DNA from: Eubacteriales bacterium
GTDB taxonomy: Bacteria; Bacillota; Clostridia; Tissierellales; GPF-1
Direction: 5' to 3'
DNA length: 64,000 nucleotides
NCBI GenBank assembly: GCA_030625815.1
Contig: DAOUQF010000009.1
Coordinates: forward strand, 1-64,000
A program made the position numbers and the translations under genes. The notes under the pieces are model-generated. The model was not told where the DNA came from, searched no databases, and saw only the letters and a list, made by a program, of their open reading frames with translations. Positions within the stretch are counted from its first letter, which is position 1, and each line of letters starts with the position of its first letter. Positions 6,653 through 14,395 of this stretch are shown one piece after another.

Positions 6653-7666
6653 ATGGTTATTGTAATGAAAAAAAGAGCAACAGATGCAGATATTCAAGCG
6701 GTGGTTGATCATATCCACAAAAACGGAAATGAGGCAGATGTCAGTTCAGGACCGAACCGAACTGTGATTGGCGTTATTGGGGACACGTTGAAGTTTGAAT
6801 TGTCGGAGTTCTTAATGGATCCCATGGTGGACAAGGCATACCGAGTTACAGTTCCTTACAAACTGGCAAGCCGATCCTTTAAGCAGGAAGACACGGTTGT
6901 TATGGTAGGCGATGTGCCTGTAGGCGACGGAAGCTTTGCAGTGATTGCCGGTCCTTGCGCCATTGAGAGCCGGGATCAAATGATGGCGGCGGCAACAGCG
7001 GTTAAAAAATCGGGTGCGAATATTCTTCGCGGCGGCGCTTACAAACCGAGAACATCGCCATACAGCTTCCAAGGCATGGGCGTTGAAGGCTTGAAATTAT
7101 TGAAAGAAGCGGGCGAGATGACCGGACTCCCGGTTGTATCGGAATTGATGAGCACCGAGAATTACGACGTGGTAGCGGAGCATGTGGATCTGATTCAGAT
7201 CGGCGCTCGAAATATGCAGAACTTCGCTCTGTTGAAGCGCGTGGGTCGTGGAGACAAGCCGGTACTTTTAAAGCGCGGCATGTCGGCAACCCTGGAAGAA
7301 CTCTTGGTAGCGGCGGAATATATTATGGCGGAAGGCAATCGGAAAGTGATCCTATGTGAAAGAGGGATTCGAACCTTCGAGAAATACATGAGAAACACCC
7401 TGGATCTGAATGTGGTAACAGCCATCAAAGAGATGTCCCACTTGCCGATCATGATTGACCCAAGCCATGCGTCGGGAAGACGAAACATGGTTATTCCGAT
7501 GGCGCGAGCAGCAGCGGCAATCAAGGCGGACGGTGTCATGGTTGAGGTTCATGCGAATCCGGAAGAGGCGTTGTGTGATGGGGGACAATCTTTGTACCCG
7601 GAACATTTTGAAGCCATGATGCAGTCGGTGCGGGTAGTGCATGAAGCTGTGCGCGACCTAAAATAG
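6653..7666 (+). CDS. aroF: 3-deoxy-7-phosphoheptulonate (DAHP) synthase, type I-beta
   Basis: Condenses phosphoenolpyruvate and erythrose 4-phosphate, the first step of the shikimate pathway. The start is ATG 6653 after AAAGGAGG. A longer frame opening at 6605 begins inside the attenuator hairpin and lacks an RBS, so it is rejected. That gives 337 residues: an N-terminal ferredoxin-like regulatory domain (about 1-70, as in Thermotoga-type enzymes, where it binds Tyr/Phe) and the catalytic barrel (GPCAIESRDQ, RGGAYKPRTSPY, IDPSHASGRR). No chorismate mutase domain is fused. First gene of the six-gene operon. Confidence 0.95.
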   Translation: MVIVMKKRATDADIQAVVDHIHKNGNEADVSSGPNRTVIGVIGDTLKFELSEFLMDPMVDKAYRVTVPYKLASRSFKQEDTVVMVGDVPVGDGSFAVIAGPCAIESRDQMMAAATAVKKSGANILRGGAYKPRTSPYSFQGMGVEGLKLLKEAGEMTGLPVVSELMSTENYDVVAEHVDLIQIGARNMQNFALLKRVGRGDKPVLLKRGMSATLEELLVAAEYIMAEGNRKVILCERGIRTFEKYMRNTLDLNVVTAIKEMSHLPIMIDPSHASGRRNMVIPMARAAAAIKADGVMVEVHANPEEALCDGGQSLYPEHFEAMMQSVRVVHEAVRDLK

Positions 7667-7674
7667 GAGGAAAA

Positions 7675-8520
7675 ATGATGGAATCAGACTTTAAGCGAGT
7701 TTTAATAGTTGGATTGGGACTGATGGGCGGTTCTTTCGCGAAGGCGATTCGCTACGCAGTTCCTGCAATTAAAATGGATGGGTTGGACCTGGATCGTGAA
7801 TCGATAAAGACAGCTCTTGCCCTCGGGATCATTGATGCAGGATTTAGCCAGACCCAAGTAGAAAAATATGACTTAATCGTATTGGCAACACCTCTCGGAG
7901 TGTATCCAACAATTATAAAAAAGTTGATTCCATGGATGTCGGAAGGCGCCCTTGTGACAGACTTGGGAAGCGTCAAGGAACGGGTTCATCGAGAAATGGA
8001 AGCTTGCTTGCCGGACTTTGTTTCCTTTTTAGGCGGGCACCCCATGTGCGGAGCGGAACGGAATGGATTTTCCGCGTCCCGTGCGGATCTCTTTGATGGC
8101 AAGGTGTTCTTTGTAACCGGCGGAACCAATTGTCCGGTGCAAACCGCCTACATTCGATTGCTGGAAGCCATTGATGTGCAGGTCGTCAGGACGAGTCCGA
8201 CAGAACATGATACAATGGTAGCAAAAACAAGTCATATTCCTCATTTAACAGCGGTATTGCTTTCAACCTTGATGGAAAGTGAAGAGGATTTCAAGGATTA
8301 CATTGGCGAAGGCTTTCGAGATTCCACAAGGATTGCCGCTGGAGATCCAAAGGTGTGGAGAGATATCTTCTTGTATAACGCACCGGCGATTCTTGAGGAC
8401 TTGGAAGAATTTCAAATAAAACTCAATCGCTTGAAGGATTGTTTGAAGTCGGATGATGGAATTGAAATTCTAGAGACATTAGCCAGCAGCAAGCAGTTTC
8501 AAGAGGGAATAAAGGAGTAG
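7675..8520 (+). CDS. tyrA: Prephenate dehydrogenase
   Basis: Converts prephenate to 4-hydroxyphenylpyruvate with NAD(P)+, the committed step to tyrosine. It has 281 residues. The N-terminal Rossmann motif GLGLMGGSFAKAIR (about residues 12-25) is followed by the helical dimerisation domain with GGHPMCGAERNG and the HIPHLTA segment. There is no ACT domain, so feedback by Tyr may be weak or act elsewhere. AGGAGG lies just upstream of tandem ATG codons at 7675 and 7678. The gap to aroF is 8 bp. Confidence 0.93.
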   Translation: MMESDFKRVLIVGLGLMGGSFAKAIRYAVPAIKMDGLDLDRESIKTALALGIIDAGFSQTQVEKYDLIVLATPLGVYPTIIKKLIPWMSEGALVTDLGSVKERVHREMEACLPDFVSFLGGHPMCGAERNGFSASRADLFDGKVFFVTGGTNCPVQTAYIRLLEAIDVQVVRTSPTEHDTMVAKTSHIPHLTAVLLSTLMESEEDFKDYIGEGFRDSTRIAAGDPKVWRDIFLYNAPAILEDLEEFQIKLNRLKDCLKSDDGIEILETLASSKQFQEGIKE

Positions 8521-8523
8521 GGT

Positions 8524-9603
8524 ATGCAGAGAATAGATGTACAATCAAAACATGGGAAATATCCAATTCTGATTGAAGAGGGAATATTTGAGCAGGCGGG
8601 GAATTGGATTCGCCGATGGATGCCTTCTTCGCAATTGGCGATTATAACCGATACCAATGTAGGAAAGATTTACCTAGAGAGATTGGAAGCGGCTTTGAAG
8701 CAGGCGGGAATGGGTTCTGTGGATGTCTTCGTGATCAAAGCGGGGGAAGAGAGCAAAAACCTTCAGACCGTTGAGACGATTTATCATTGGCTCTTGGAAA
8801 AGGGACACGATCGCTCCAGTGGAATCATTGCCTTAGGCGGCGGTGTCGTGGGAGACCTGTCCGGATTTGTCGCCTCGACCTTTATGAGGGGCGTTCCCTT
8901 TGTACAGGTGCCAACGAGCCTTTTGGCGCAAGTGGACAGCAGTGTTGGCGGCAAGGTTGGTGTGAATGTTATGGAAGGAAAAAATCTGGTTGGCAGTTTC
9001 TATGCGCCGAAGGGCGTGATTATTGATCCTCAAGTGCTTACGACCCTGCCCATAAGACAATTCCGAAATGGAATCGCCGAGGTCGTGAAGACGGGTGCGA
9101 TCCTGGATGCGAACTTATTGAAGGAAGTCGCTCTTTTACATGACGAGGCGGAACTGAGACCTGCATGGGGAAAGGTGATTGCCCGTTGCTGCGAGTTGAA
9201 GTCGATGGTGGTCAGCCAGGATGAAGAGGAGCGCGGACTCCGAAAGATTTTGAATTTTGGACACAGCTTTGGACATGGCATTGAGCAGTACACGGAATAC
9301 AAGAAATACGCTCATGGCGAGGCGGTTGCCATCGGGATGATTCTGGCAGCGCAAATCGGTCAAGAATTGGGGATCACGGAAGCGGGTGTTGAGGAAGAAC
9401 TGACTGCCTTGCTGACGCAATTCGAATTGCCGATTCAATCAATCCCAATTCCGACGGAAGAATGGATTGCGGTTATGAAAAAGGATAAGAAGAAAAGCAA
9501 GGGGCTCTTGCATCTTGTGGCGGTGAAGGCGATGGGGCAGGCGGTAGTGCGGCCCGTAGAATATGACGTGATTGAAAAATTTTTAGCGGGGGTAGCGGAA
9601 TGA
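8524..9603 (+). CDS. aroB: 3-dehydroquinate synthase
   Basis: Cyclises DAHP to 3-dehydroquinate (NAD+ and divalent metal dependent). It has 359 residues, the usual length. The signature GGGVVGDLSGFVASTFMRG and the PTSLLAQVDSSVGGKVGVN block are intact, as are the metal ligands in the EVVKTG and NFGHSFGHGIE regions. The start is 3 bp after tyrA. It ends by overlapping aroA by 4 bp, so translation is coupled. Confidence 0.96.
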   Translation: MQRIDVQSKHGKYPILIEEGIFEQAGNWIRRWMPSSQLAIITDTNVGKIYLERLEAALKQAGMGSVDVFVIKAGEESKNLQTVETIYHWLLEKGHDRSSGIIALGGGVVGDLSGFVASTFMRGVPFVQVPTSLLAQVDSSVGGKVGVNVMEGKNLVGSFYAPKGVIIDPQVLTTLPIRQFRNGIAEVVKTGAILDANLLKEVALLHDEAELRPAWGKVIARCCELKSMVVSQDEEERGLRKILNFGHSFGHGIEQYTEYKKYAHGEAVAIGMILAAQIGQELGITEAGVEEELTALLTQFELPIQSIPIPTEEWIAVMKKDKKKSKGLLHLVAVKAMGQAVVRPVEYDVIEKFLAGVAE

Positions 9604-10862
9604 AACGAGTGATTCAGCCATCAAGTTTACAGGGGACCTTGCGAGTTCCTTCATCTAAAAGTGTTTCGCACCGCGCCTTGATTTTGGGAGCGCTCAGTCC
9701 GGGCGTTTCGCGGATCAGTGGAATAGATGACTCGCGGGATTTGCGGGCGACGCGCGAAGCGATGGAAAGCCTAGGCGCGAGTTTTCGCGATTTGGGCAAC
9801 GGGGTATGGGAAGTCTCCGGCGTGCGGAAGTATACGACGGAAGCGAAGATTGATTGCGGCGAATCGGGTTCAACCTTGCGGTTTATGATTCCGATTGCGG
9901 CTGCCTTGGCGGAACGAGCTGAATTTATTGGCGAAGGACGTTTGCCGACTCGGCCGATCGATACCATTTTGGAGGTTTTTGATCAGGCGAAAACGAGCTA
10001 TACATATCCGGGACAATTGCCCCTTGTCACAGAAAAGCGATTTGAAATGCCCTTGGCTTTCTCGCTGGACGGGCATATCAGTTCTCAATTCTTTACAGGA
10101 TTTTTGCTGACGGCGCCGATTGCGCAGAGGGAATTGACACTGGGAATCCGGGGGGAACTGGAATCGGAGCCCTATGTGGAATTGACGCGGGAGGCGATGA
10201 AGGCCTTTGGAGTCGAGGTGGAACGCACAGAGACTGGGTATTTTATACCGGGTGGACAAGCGTATGTGCAGGCGGACTATGATGTGGAAGCAGATTTTTC
10301 GCAAGCAGCTTTTTGGGTGGTCGCGGGTTTGATTGGAGAGCATCCTCTTTGTCTGCGGGGCTTGAATAAAAATTCAACCCAGGGCGACCGCGCGGTGCTG
10401 GCCATTGTCAGAGAGATGGGTGGCCGATGGGAATGGAAGGGCGATGATTTGTGGGTCTACCCATCGAAAACCCAGGGAGTTGTCATCGATGCGCGCGACG
10501 TACCTGATCTAATACCGGTTTTAGCGGTGTTGGCAGCGGTTAGCGAGGGCGAGACGCAGGTCATCAATGCGGCGCGACTTCGCATCAAGGAATCGGACCG
10601 TTTGGCTTCGACAACGAAGGAATTGACTGCGCTGGGTGCGCAGATCGAAGAATTGGAAGAGGGATTGGTGATTCGGGGCGGTTCCGGTTTAACCGGCGGA
10701 TGCGTCGATTCGTGGAACGACCATCGGATTGCCATGGCATTGGGGATCGCGAGTCTTCGTGCGTCGGGTTCGGTGGAATTGACGGGAAGCGAAGCGGTGA
10801 ATAAGTCGTATCCGCATTTTTGGGATGAGTTTCAGCGAGTAGGAGGAGAGGTTCATGAGTAG
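9600..10862 (+). CDS. aroA: EPSP synthase (3-phosphoshikimate 1-carboxyvinyltransferase)
   Basis: Transfers enolpyruvyl from PEP to shikimate 3-phosphate. It has 420 residues and a two-domain inside-out barrel. SSKSVSHRALI gives the N-terminal Lys/Ser/Arg and RIKESDRLA the C-terminal catalytic region. The PEP-pocket loop reads ESGSTLRF where E. coli has NAGTAMRP, so the positions of Thr97 and Pro101 are changed while Gly96 is kept. It overlaps aroB by 4 bp and aroC by 8 bp. Confidence 0.94.
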   Translation: MKRVIQPSSLQGTLRVPSSKSVSHRALILGALSPGVSRISGIDDSRDLRATREAMESLGASFRDLGNGVWEVSGVRKYTTEAKIDCGESGSTLRFMIPIAAALAERAEFIGEGRLPTRPIDTILEVFDQAKTSYTYPGQLPLVTEKRFEMPLAFSLDGHISSQFFTGFLLTAPIAQRELTLGIRGELESEPYVELTREAMKAFGVEVERTETGYFIPGGQAYVQADYDVEADFSQAAFWVVAGLIGEHPLCLRGLNKNSTQGDRAVLAIVREMGGRWEWKGDDLWVYPSKTQGVVIDARDVPDLIPVLAVLAAVSEGETQVINAARLRIKESDRLASTTKELTALGAQIEELEEGLVIRGGSGLTGGCVDSWNDHRIAMALGIASLRASGSVELTGSEAVNKSYPHFWDEFQRVGGEVHE

Positions 10863-11943
10863 TCAGTGGGGAAAGAATCTTCGAATGAGTATATTTGGGG
10901 AGAGCCATGGCACTGCTATTGGTGTGGTAATGGAGGGACTTCCATCTGGATTGCCGATTGACGAGGAACGGATTCTCTTTGAGATGAAGCGAAGGCAACC
11001 GGGGAATATGCCCTGGAGCACAAAAAGGAAAGAAGCGGATCTCCCGGAGATCGTCAGCGGAAGCTATGAAGGAAAGACGACGGGTACACCCCTTTGCGCC
11101 ATGATTCGAAACACGGATACAAGGTCGAAGGACTATTCGGTATTGGCATCCTTGTATCGCCCTTCCCATGCGGATTACTCGGGCAGCATTCGTTATGATG
11201 GTGCTAATGATCCCAGAGGGGGCGGCCATTTTTCCGGACGCTTGACGGCGCCGATGGTATTTGCCGGCGCATTGATTCGCCCGTGGCTGGAAGAGAAGGG
11301 CATTCAGATCTACGCACAGATTCGTCGAATCGGCGGACTTGGAACGAAGCCGATCGAAACGCTGTCGGAAGAGGAATTGAATGGATTGCCTGGATTGGAT
11401 TTTGCCGTCGCTCGGGAATGGGACCGCAGGGAAATGATTGAGGCCATTGAAGCGGCCCGGCTTCAGGAGGACTCCTTGGGCGGATCCATCGAGATTATGA
11501 TCACCGGCTTGCCGGCGGGAATGGGAAATCCAATCTTTGATACGGTTGAGGGAAATCTGGCACAAGCCTTGTTCGGAATTCCGGCAGTGAAGGCTGTTGA
11601 GTTTGGAGACGGATGCGAATTCGCGGAAATGACTGGCTCCCAGGCTGCGGATGAAATGCGCATGGATGGCGAGTCCGTTTCTTTTACATCAAATCACAAC
11701 GGCGGGATTGTTGGCGGAATTACAACGGGTGCGCCGATTCGATGCCGCATCACGATCAAACCAACGCCGTCTATCAGTCGCCCCCTTCAAACGGTAACGC
11801 GCAACGGGGTTGATGAAACCTTGCGGCTAACAGGTCGACACGACCCTTGTATCGTTCCTCGAGCCGTTCCCGTGGCGGAAGCGGTTGCGGCCATGGTAAT
11901 GGCGGATTTGATCTTGGGAGGTGGCGAGCATGGAGACAAGTAA
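10855..11943 (+). CDS. aroC: Chorismate synthase
   Basis: Makes chorismate from EPSP with reduced FMN. It has 362 residues. The family signatures GESHGTAIGVVMEGLPSG near the N-terminus, the central RYDGANDPRGGGHFSGRLTA and the C-terminal RHDPCIVPRAVPVAEA are all present. The start lies inside the last codons of aroA after GGAGGAGAG. It overlaps pheA by about 14 bp when pheA is started at its ATG. Confidence 0.96.
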   Translation: MSSQWGKNLRMSIFGESHGTAIGVVMEGLPSGLPIDEERILFEMKRRQPGNMPWSTKRKEADLPEIVSGSYEGKTTGTPLCAMIRNTDTRSKDYSVLASLYRPSHADYSGSIRYDGANDPRGGGHFSGRLTAPMVFAGALIRPWLEEKGIQIYAQIRRIGGLGTKPIETLSEEELNGLPGLDFAVAREWDRREMIEAIEAARLQEDSLGGSIEIMITGLPAGMGNPIFDTVEGNLAQALFGIPAVKAVEFGDGCEFAEMTGSQAADEMRMDGESVSFTSNHNGGIVGGITTGAPIRCRITIKPTPSISRPLQTVTRNGVDETLRLTGRHDPCIVPRAVPVAEAVAAMVMADLILGGGEHGDK

Positions 11944-12769
11944 GATCGTTGGGTATCAAGGCGTTCCCGGCGCTTTTTCTGAAATTGCGGCTCGCTCTTT
12001 TTTTCGGGGCTTTGAACATCGCGCCTTTGAAACCTTTGACGCGGTGGTCGAAGCGGTGCAATCAGAAGAGATTATCGCGGGCATGCTGCCTATTGAGAAT
12101 AGTTCGACGGGAGCCATTCGTGCGGTGTATGCGCTGCTGTTGCAAGCGGGACTTAAGATTGTAGGCGAAGAATATGTTCCCGTGCGTCATTGCTTGCTGG
12201 TGAAACCGGGAACCGAGTTGAATCGGATTCGAGAGGTTTATTCCCATCCGGAGGCGCTTAGGCAATGTCAGGCTTTTTTAGCTGCACATCGTCAGTGGAA
12301 GCAGCATGCCTATCTCAATACGGCAAAAAGCGCGGAGCGCGTTGCCCGTGGACAGGATGAAACCATTGCGGCAATTGCGAGCAAACGGGCGGCGGAGATC
12401 TATCAATTGGAAATCTTGGAATCGGAAATTCAGGATCAGCGAACCAATACGACACGATTCGTGGTCGTTGCGAAATTGCCTGCTGAAGATATTGAGTTGA
12501 CCAAGGCATCCATGATTTTGCGGGTTTCCCATCAGCCGGGCAGTCTTTTTGAAGCCCTGGGGGTATTCACGGAGTATCATATCAATCTGCTGAAGATTGA
12601 ATCCCATCCGGCGAAAGAGGTGCCGTGGGAGTATGATTTCTTTATCGATCTGGCACGCACAGCAGATGAAGAAGCGTTTCAATCGATGCTGGGGGAATTA
12701 AGCAAACGATCACTGGAGTATCAATTATTGGGGTCCTATACGGCCAATTCCCTGAATGGAAACGAATAA
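11930..12769 (+). CDS. pheA: Prephenate dehydratase
   Basis: Converts prephenate to phenylpyruvate for phenylalanine. The start is ATG 11930, 6 bp after GGGAGGTG, rather than the GTG at 11921 that overlaps the RBS. The 279-residue protein has a catalytic domain (about 1-185: GYQGVPGAFSE, PIENSSTGAI, TRFVVV with the TRF active-site motif) and a C-terminal ACT domain (about 195-275; HQPGSLFEALG, ESHPAKEVPWEYDFF) with the ESRP-like Phe-binding motif. It has no chorismate mutase domain. Last gene of the operon. Confidence 0.94.
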   Translation: METSKIVGYQGVPGAFSEIAARSFFRGFEHRAFETFDAVVEAVQSEEIIAGMLPIENSSTGAIRAVYALLLQAGLKIVGEEYVPVRHCLLVKPGTELNRIREVYSHPEALRQCQAFLAAHRQWKQHAYLNTAKSAERVARGQDETIAAIASKRAAEIYQLEILESEIQDQRTNTTRFVVVAKLPAEDIELTKASMILRVSHQPGSLFEALGVFTEYHINLLKIESHPAKEVPWEYDFFIDLARTADEEAFQSMLGELSKRSLEYQLLGSYTANSLNGNE

Positions 12770-12775
12770 AATGGA

Positions 12776-12804
12776 AAGCGGACAGGTCTTGTTCGCTTTT
12801 TTTT
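12776..12804 (+). terminator. Terminator of the aromatic operon
   Basis: AAGCGGACA / TGTTCGCTT stem (one G-U), 5-nt loop, then T6-8, starting 7 bp after the pheA stop. Confidence 0.85.
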
Positions 12805-12900
12805 GTGTTTTTCGAACGGGGAACCTGTTTCTATAAAGAATTACCCGTAAAACTCGAATAAACATTGGACCGAACTTCATGCGATTTGTGTAATAAACAC

Positions 12901-12946
12901 CATTTACGAAGAAAGAAATTAATTCAATAAAAAACATTCGTGTTTT
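12901..12946 (+). promoter_or_regulatory. Candidate PurR operator (inverted pair of PurBox-like sites)
   Basis: CATTTACGAAGAAA (12901-12914) and, on the opposite strand, AAAACACGAATGTT (reverse complement of about 12932-12945) both resemble the Bacillus PurBox AWWWCCGAACWWT with the conserved CGAA core. The CGAA and TTCG cores are 26 nt apart, close to the spacing of known PurBox pairs. They sit just upstream of the -35. A further CCGAAC is at 12870-12875. I do not see a purine riboswitch here. Confidence 0.4.
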
Positions 12947-12949
12947 GCG

Positions 12950-12978
12950 TTGACTTTCACTGTCTCCTTTGTTAGACT
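12950..12978 (+). promoter_or_regulatory. Sigma-A promoter of the purine permease
   Basis: TTGACT, 17-bp spacer, TAGACT, about 40 bp before the permease ATG with a GAGGAGG RBS between. Confidence 0.7.
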
Positions 12979-13018
12979 GTATTTGCATTAGTACAGATGA
13001 CGACGAGGAGGAACATTA

Positions 13019-14326
13019 ATGGATTCATTTTTCAAATTAAAGGAACATGGCACCAATGTTCGAACAGAGATTCTAGCAGGGATTACAACCTTTATGACGA
13101 TGGCATATATCTTGATCGTCAACCCCTTAACCTTAGAGGCTGCGGGGATGGATTTCGGCGGCGTATTTACAGCGACAGCCTTGGCGTCGATCTTGGCAAC
13201 GATCACCATGGGTCTTGTAGCCAACTATCCTTTTGCATTGGCACCGGGCATGGGGTTGAATGCATTCTTCGCCTATACGGTTGTGCTTCAGATGGGATAT
13301 ACATGGCAAACTGCTTTGACGGCTGTATTAATTGAAGGACTTATTTTTATCGGACTGACTTTCTTGAATGTTCGGGAAGCAATTATCAACTCGATCCCAA
13401 TGAACATAAAGAAGGCGATCTCAGTGGGTATTGGTTTATTTATTGCATTTATCGGTTTGGCTAACGCGGGCATCGTTGTGCAAGGAGCGACACCGGTCAC
13501 TCTGGGTGATCTTTCGTCTCCAACTGTAATTGTTGCGCTTGTGGGCTTGGCTATTACGGGCGTGCTTTTGGCGATGAATGTGAAAGGCGCTTTATTGTTT
13601 GGTATTTTGCTTTCGGCACTTGTGGGTATTCCTCTTGGAGTGACGAACCTGCCGGCAAGCTTTTTCAGCGCGCCGCCGTCTTTGGCGAAGGTTGCGTTCC
13701 AATTTGATTTCGGTTTCTTGGCGGATCCGAAAGCATTGTTTGATATTGTTGTGGTTTTGTTTACATTCTTAATGGTAGATATGTTTGACACGGTAGGAAC
13801 CCTGGTCGGTGTTGCGACTAAAGCCGATATGTTGGATGAAGAAGGAAAACTTCCTCGCGCAAAGCAGGCTTTGTTTGCAGATGCGATCGGAACAACTGTT
13901 GGCGCGTGTCTTGGAACATCAACCGTTACGACTTATGTCGAGTCTGCTTCAGGCGTTTCTGAGGGCGGTCGAACTGGTTTGACTGCATTGTCTACGGCAG
14001 GCATGTTTGCAATTGCTTTGTTCATGTCGCCATTGTTTATTGCGATTCCAGGGGCGGCAACTGCTCCTGCGTTGATTCTTGTTGGTTTGTTTATGATGAG
14101 TCCAATCCAAGAAATCGATTTGAATGATTACACGGAAGCCATTCCGGCATTCTTGACAATCATCATGATGCCTTTGGCATATTCGATCGCTGAGGGAATC
14201 CAATTTGGTATCCTTTCATATGTCTTGTTAAAAGTTTTCACTGGAAAAGGGAAAGATGTACCGGTACTTACCTATATTGTCGGACTACTATTCTTGGTTA
14301 AGATTTACTTCGCATATTTCGCGTAA
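13019..14326 (+). CDS. AzgA-type NCS2 purine (guanine/hypoxanthine/adenine) permease
   Basis: A 435-residue integral membrane protein. The N-terminus (TEILAGITTFMTMAYILIVNP) and ALAPGMGLNAFFAYTVV are signatures of the AzgA/PbuG branch of purine permeases, proton-driven importers of hypoxanthine, guanine or adenine. The later VDMFDTVGTLVGVA and GTSTVTTYVESASGVSEGGRTGL blocks are also diagnostic. It lies directly ahead of the de novo purine genes, with a terminator between, so salvage uptake and synthesis are probably co-regulated. Confidence 0.92.
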   Translation: MDSFFKLKEHGTNVRTEILAGITTFMTMAYILIVNPLTLEAAGMDFGGVFTATALASILATITMGLVANYPFALAPGMGLNAFFAYTVVLQMGYTWQTALTAVLIEGLIFIGLTFLNVREAIINSIPMNIKKAISVGIGLFIAFIGLANAGIVVQGATPVTLGDLSSPTVIVALVGLAITGVLLAMNVKGALLFGILLSALVGIPLGVTNLPASFFSAPPSLAKVAFQFDFGFLADPKALFDIVVVLFTFLMVDMFDTVGTLVGVATKADMLDEEGKLPRAKQALFADAIGTTVGACLGTSTVTTYVESASGVSEGGRTGLTALSTAGMFAIALFMSPLFIAIPGAATAPALILVGLFMMSPIQEIDLNDYTEAIPAFLTIIMMPLAYSIAEGIQFGILSYVLLKVFTGKGKDVPVLTYIVGLLFLVKIYFAYFA

Positions 14327-14341
14327 AAAAGCATAGCTGAG

Positions 14342-14375
14342 AGTCCGAGTAGCGAAAATCTATTCGGGCTTTTTT
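14342..14375 (+). terminator. Terminator between the purine permease and purL
   Basis: AGTCCGAGTAG / CTATTCGGGCT, 11 bp with two G-U pairs, then T6. It lies only 21 bp before the purL ATG and I see no clear promoter in between. The pur operon may therefore be expressed by read-through. Confidence 0.75.
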
Positions 14376-14395
14376 CATTCTTTAAGGAGGAACAG

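Noticed and set aside
12830-13018. Purine riboswitch ahead of the purine permease
   Set aside because: I looked for the conserved loop sequences and the TATA…TATA closing helix and did not find them.
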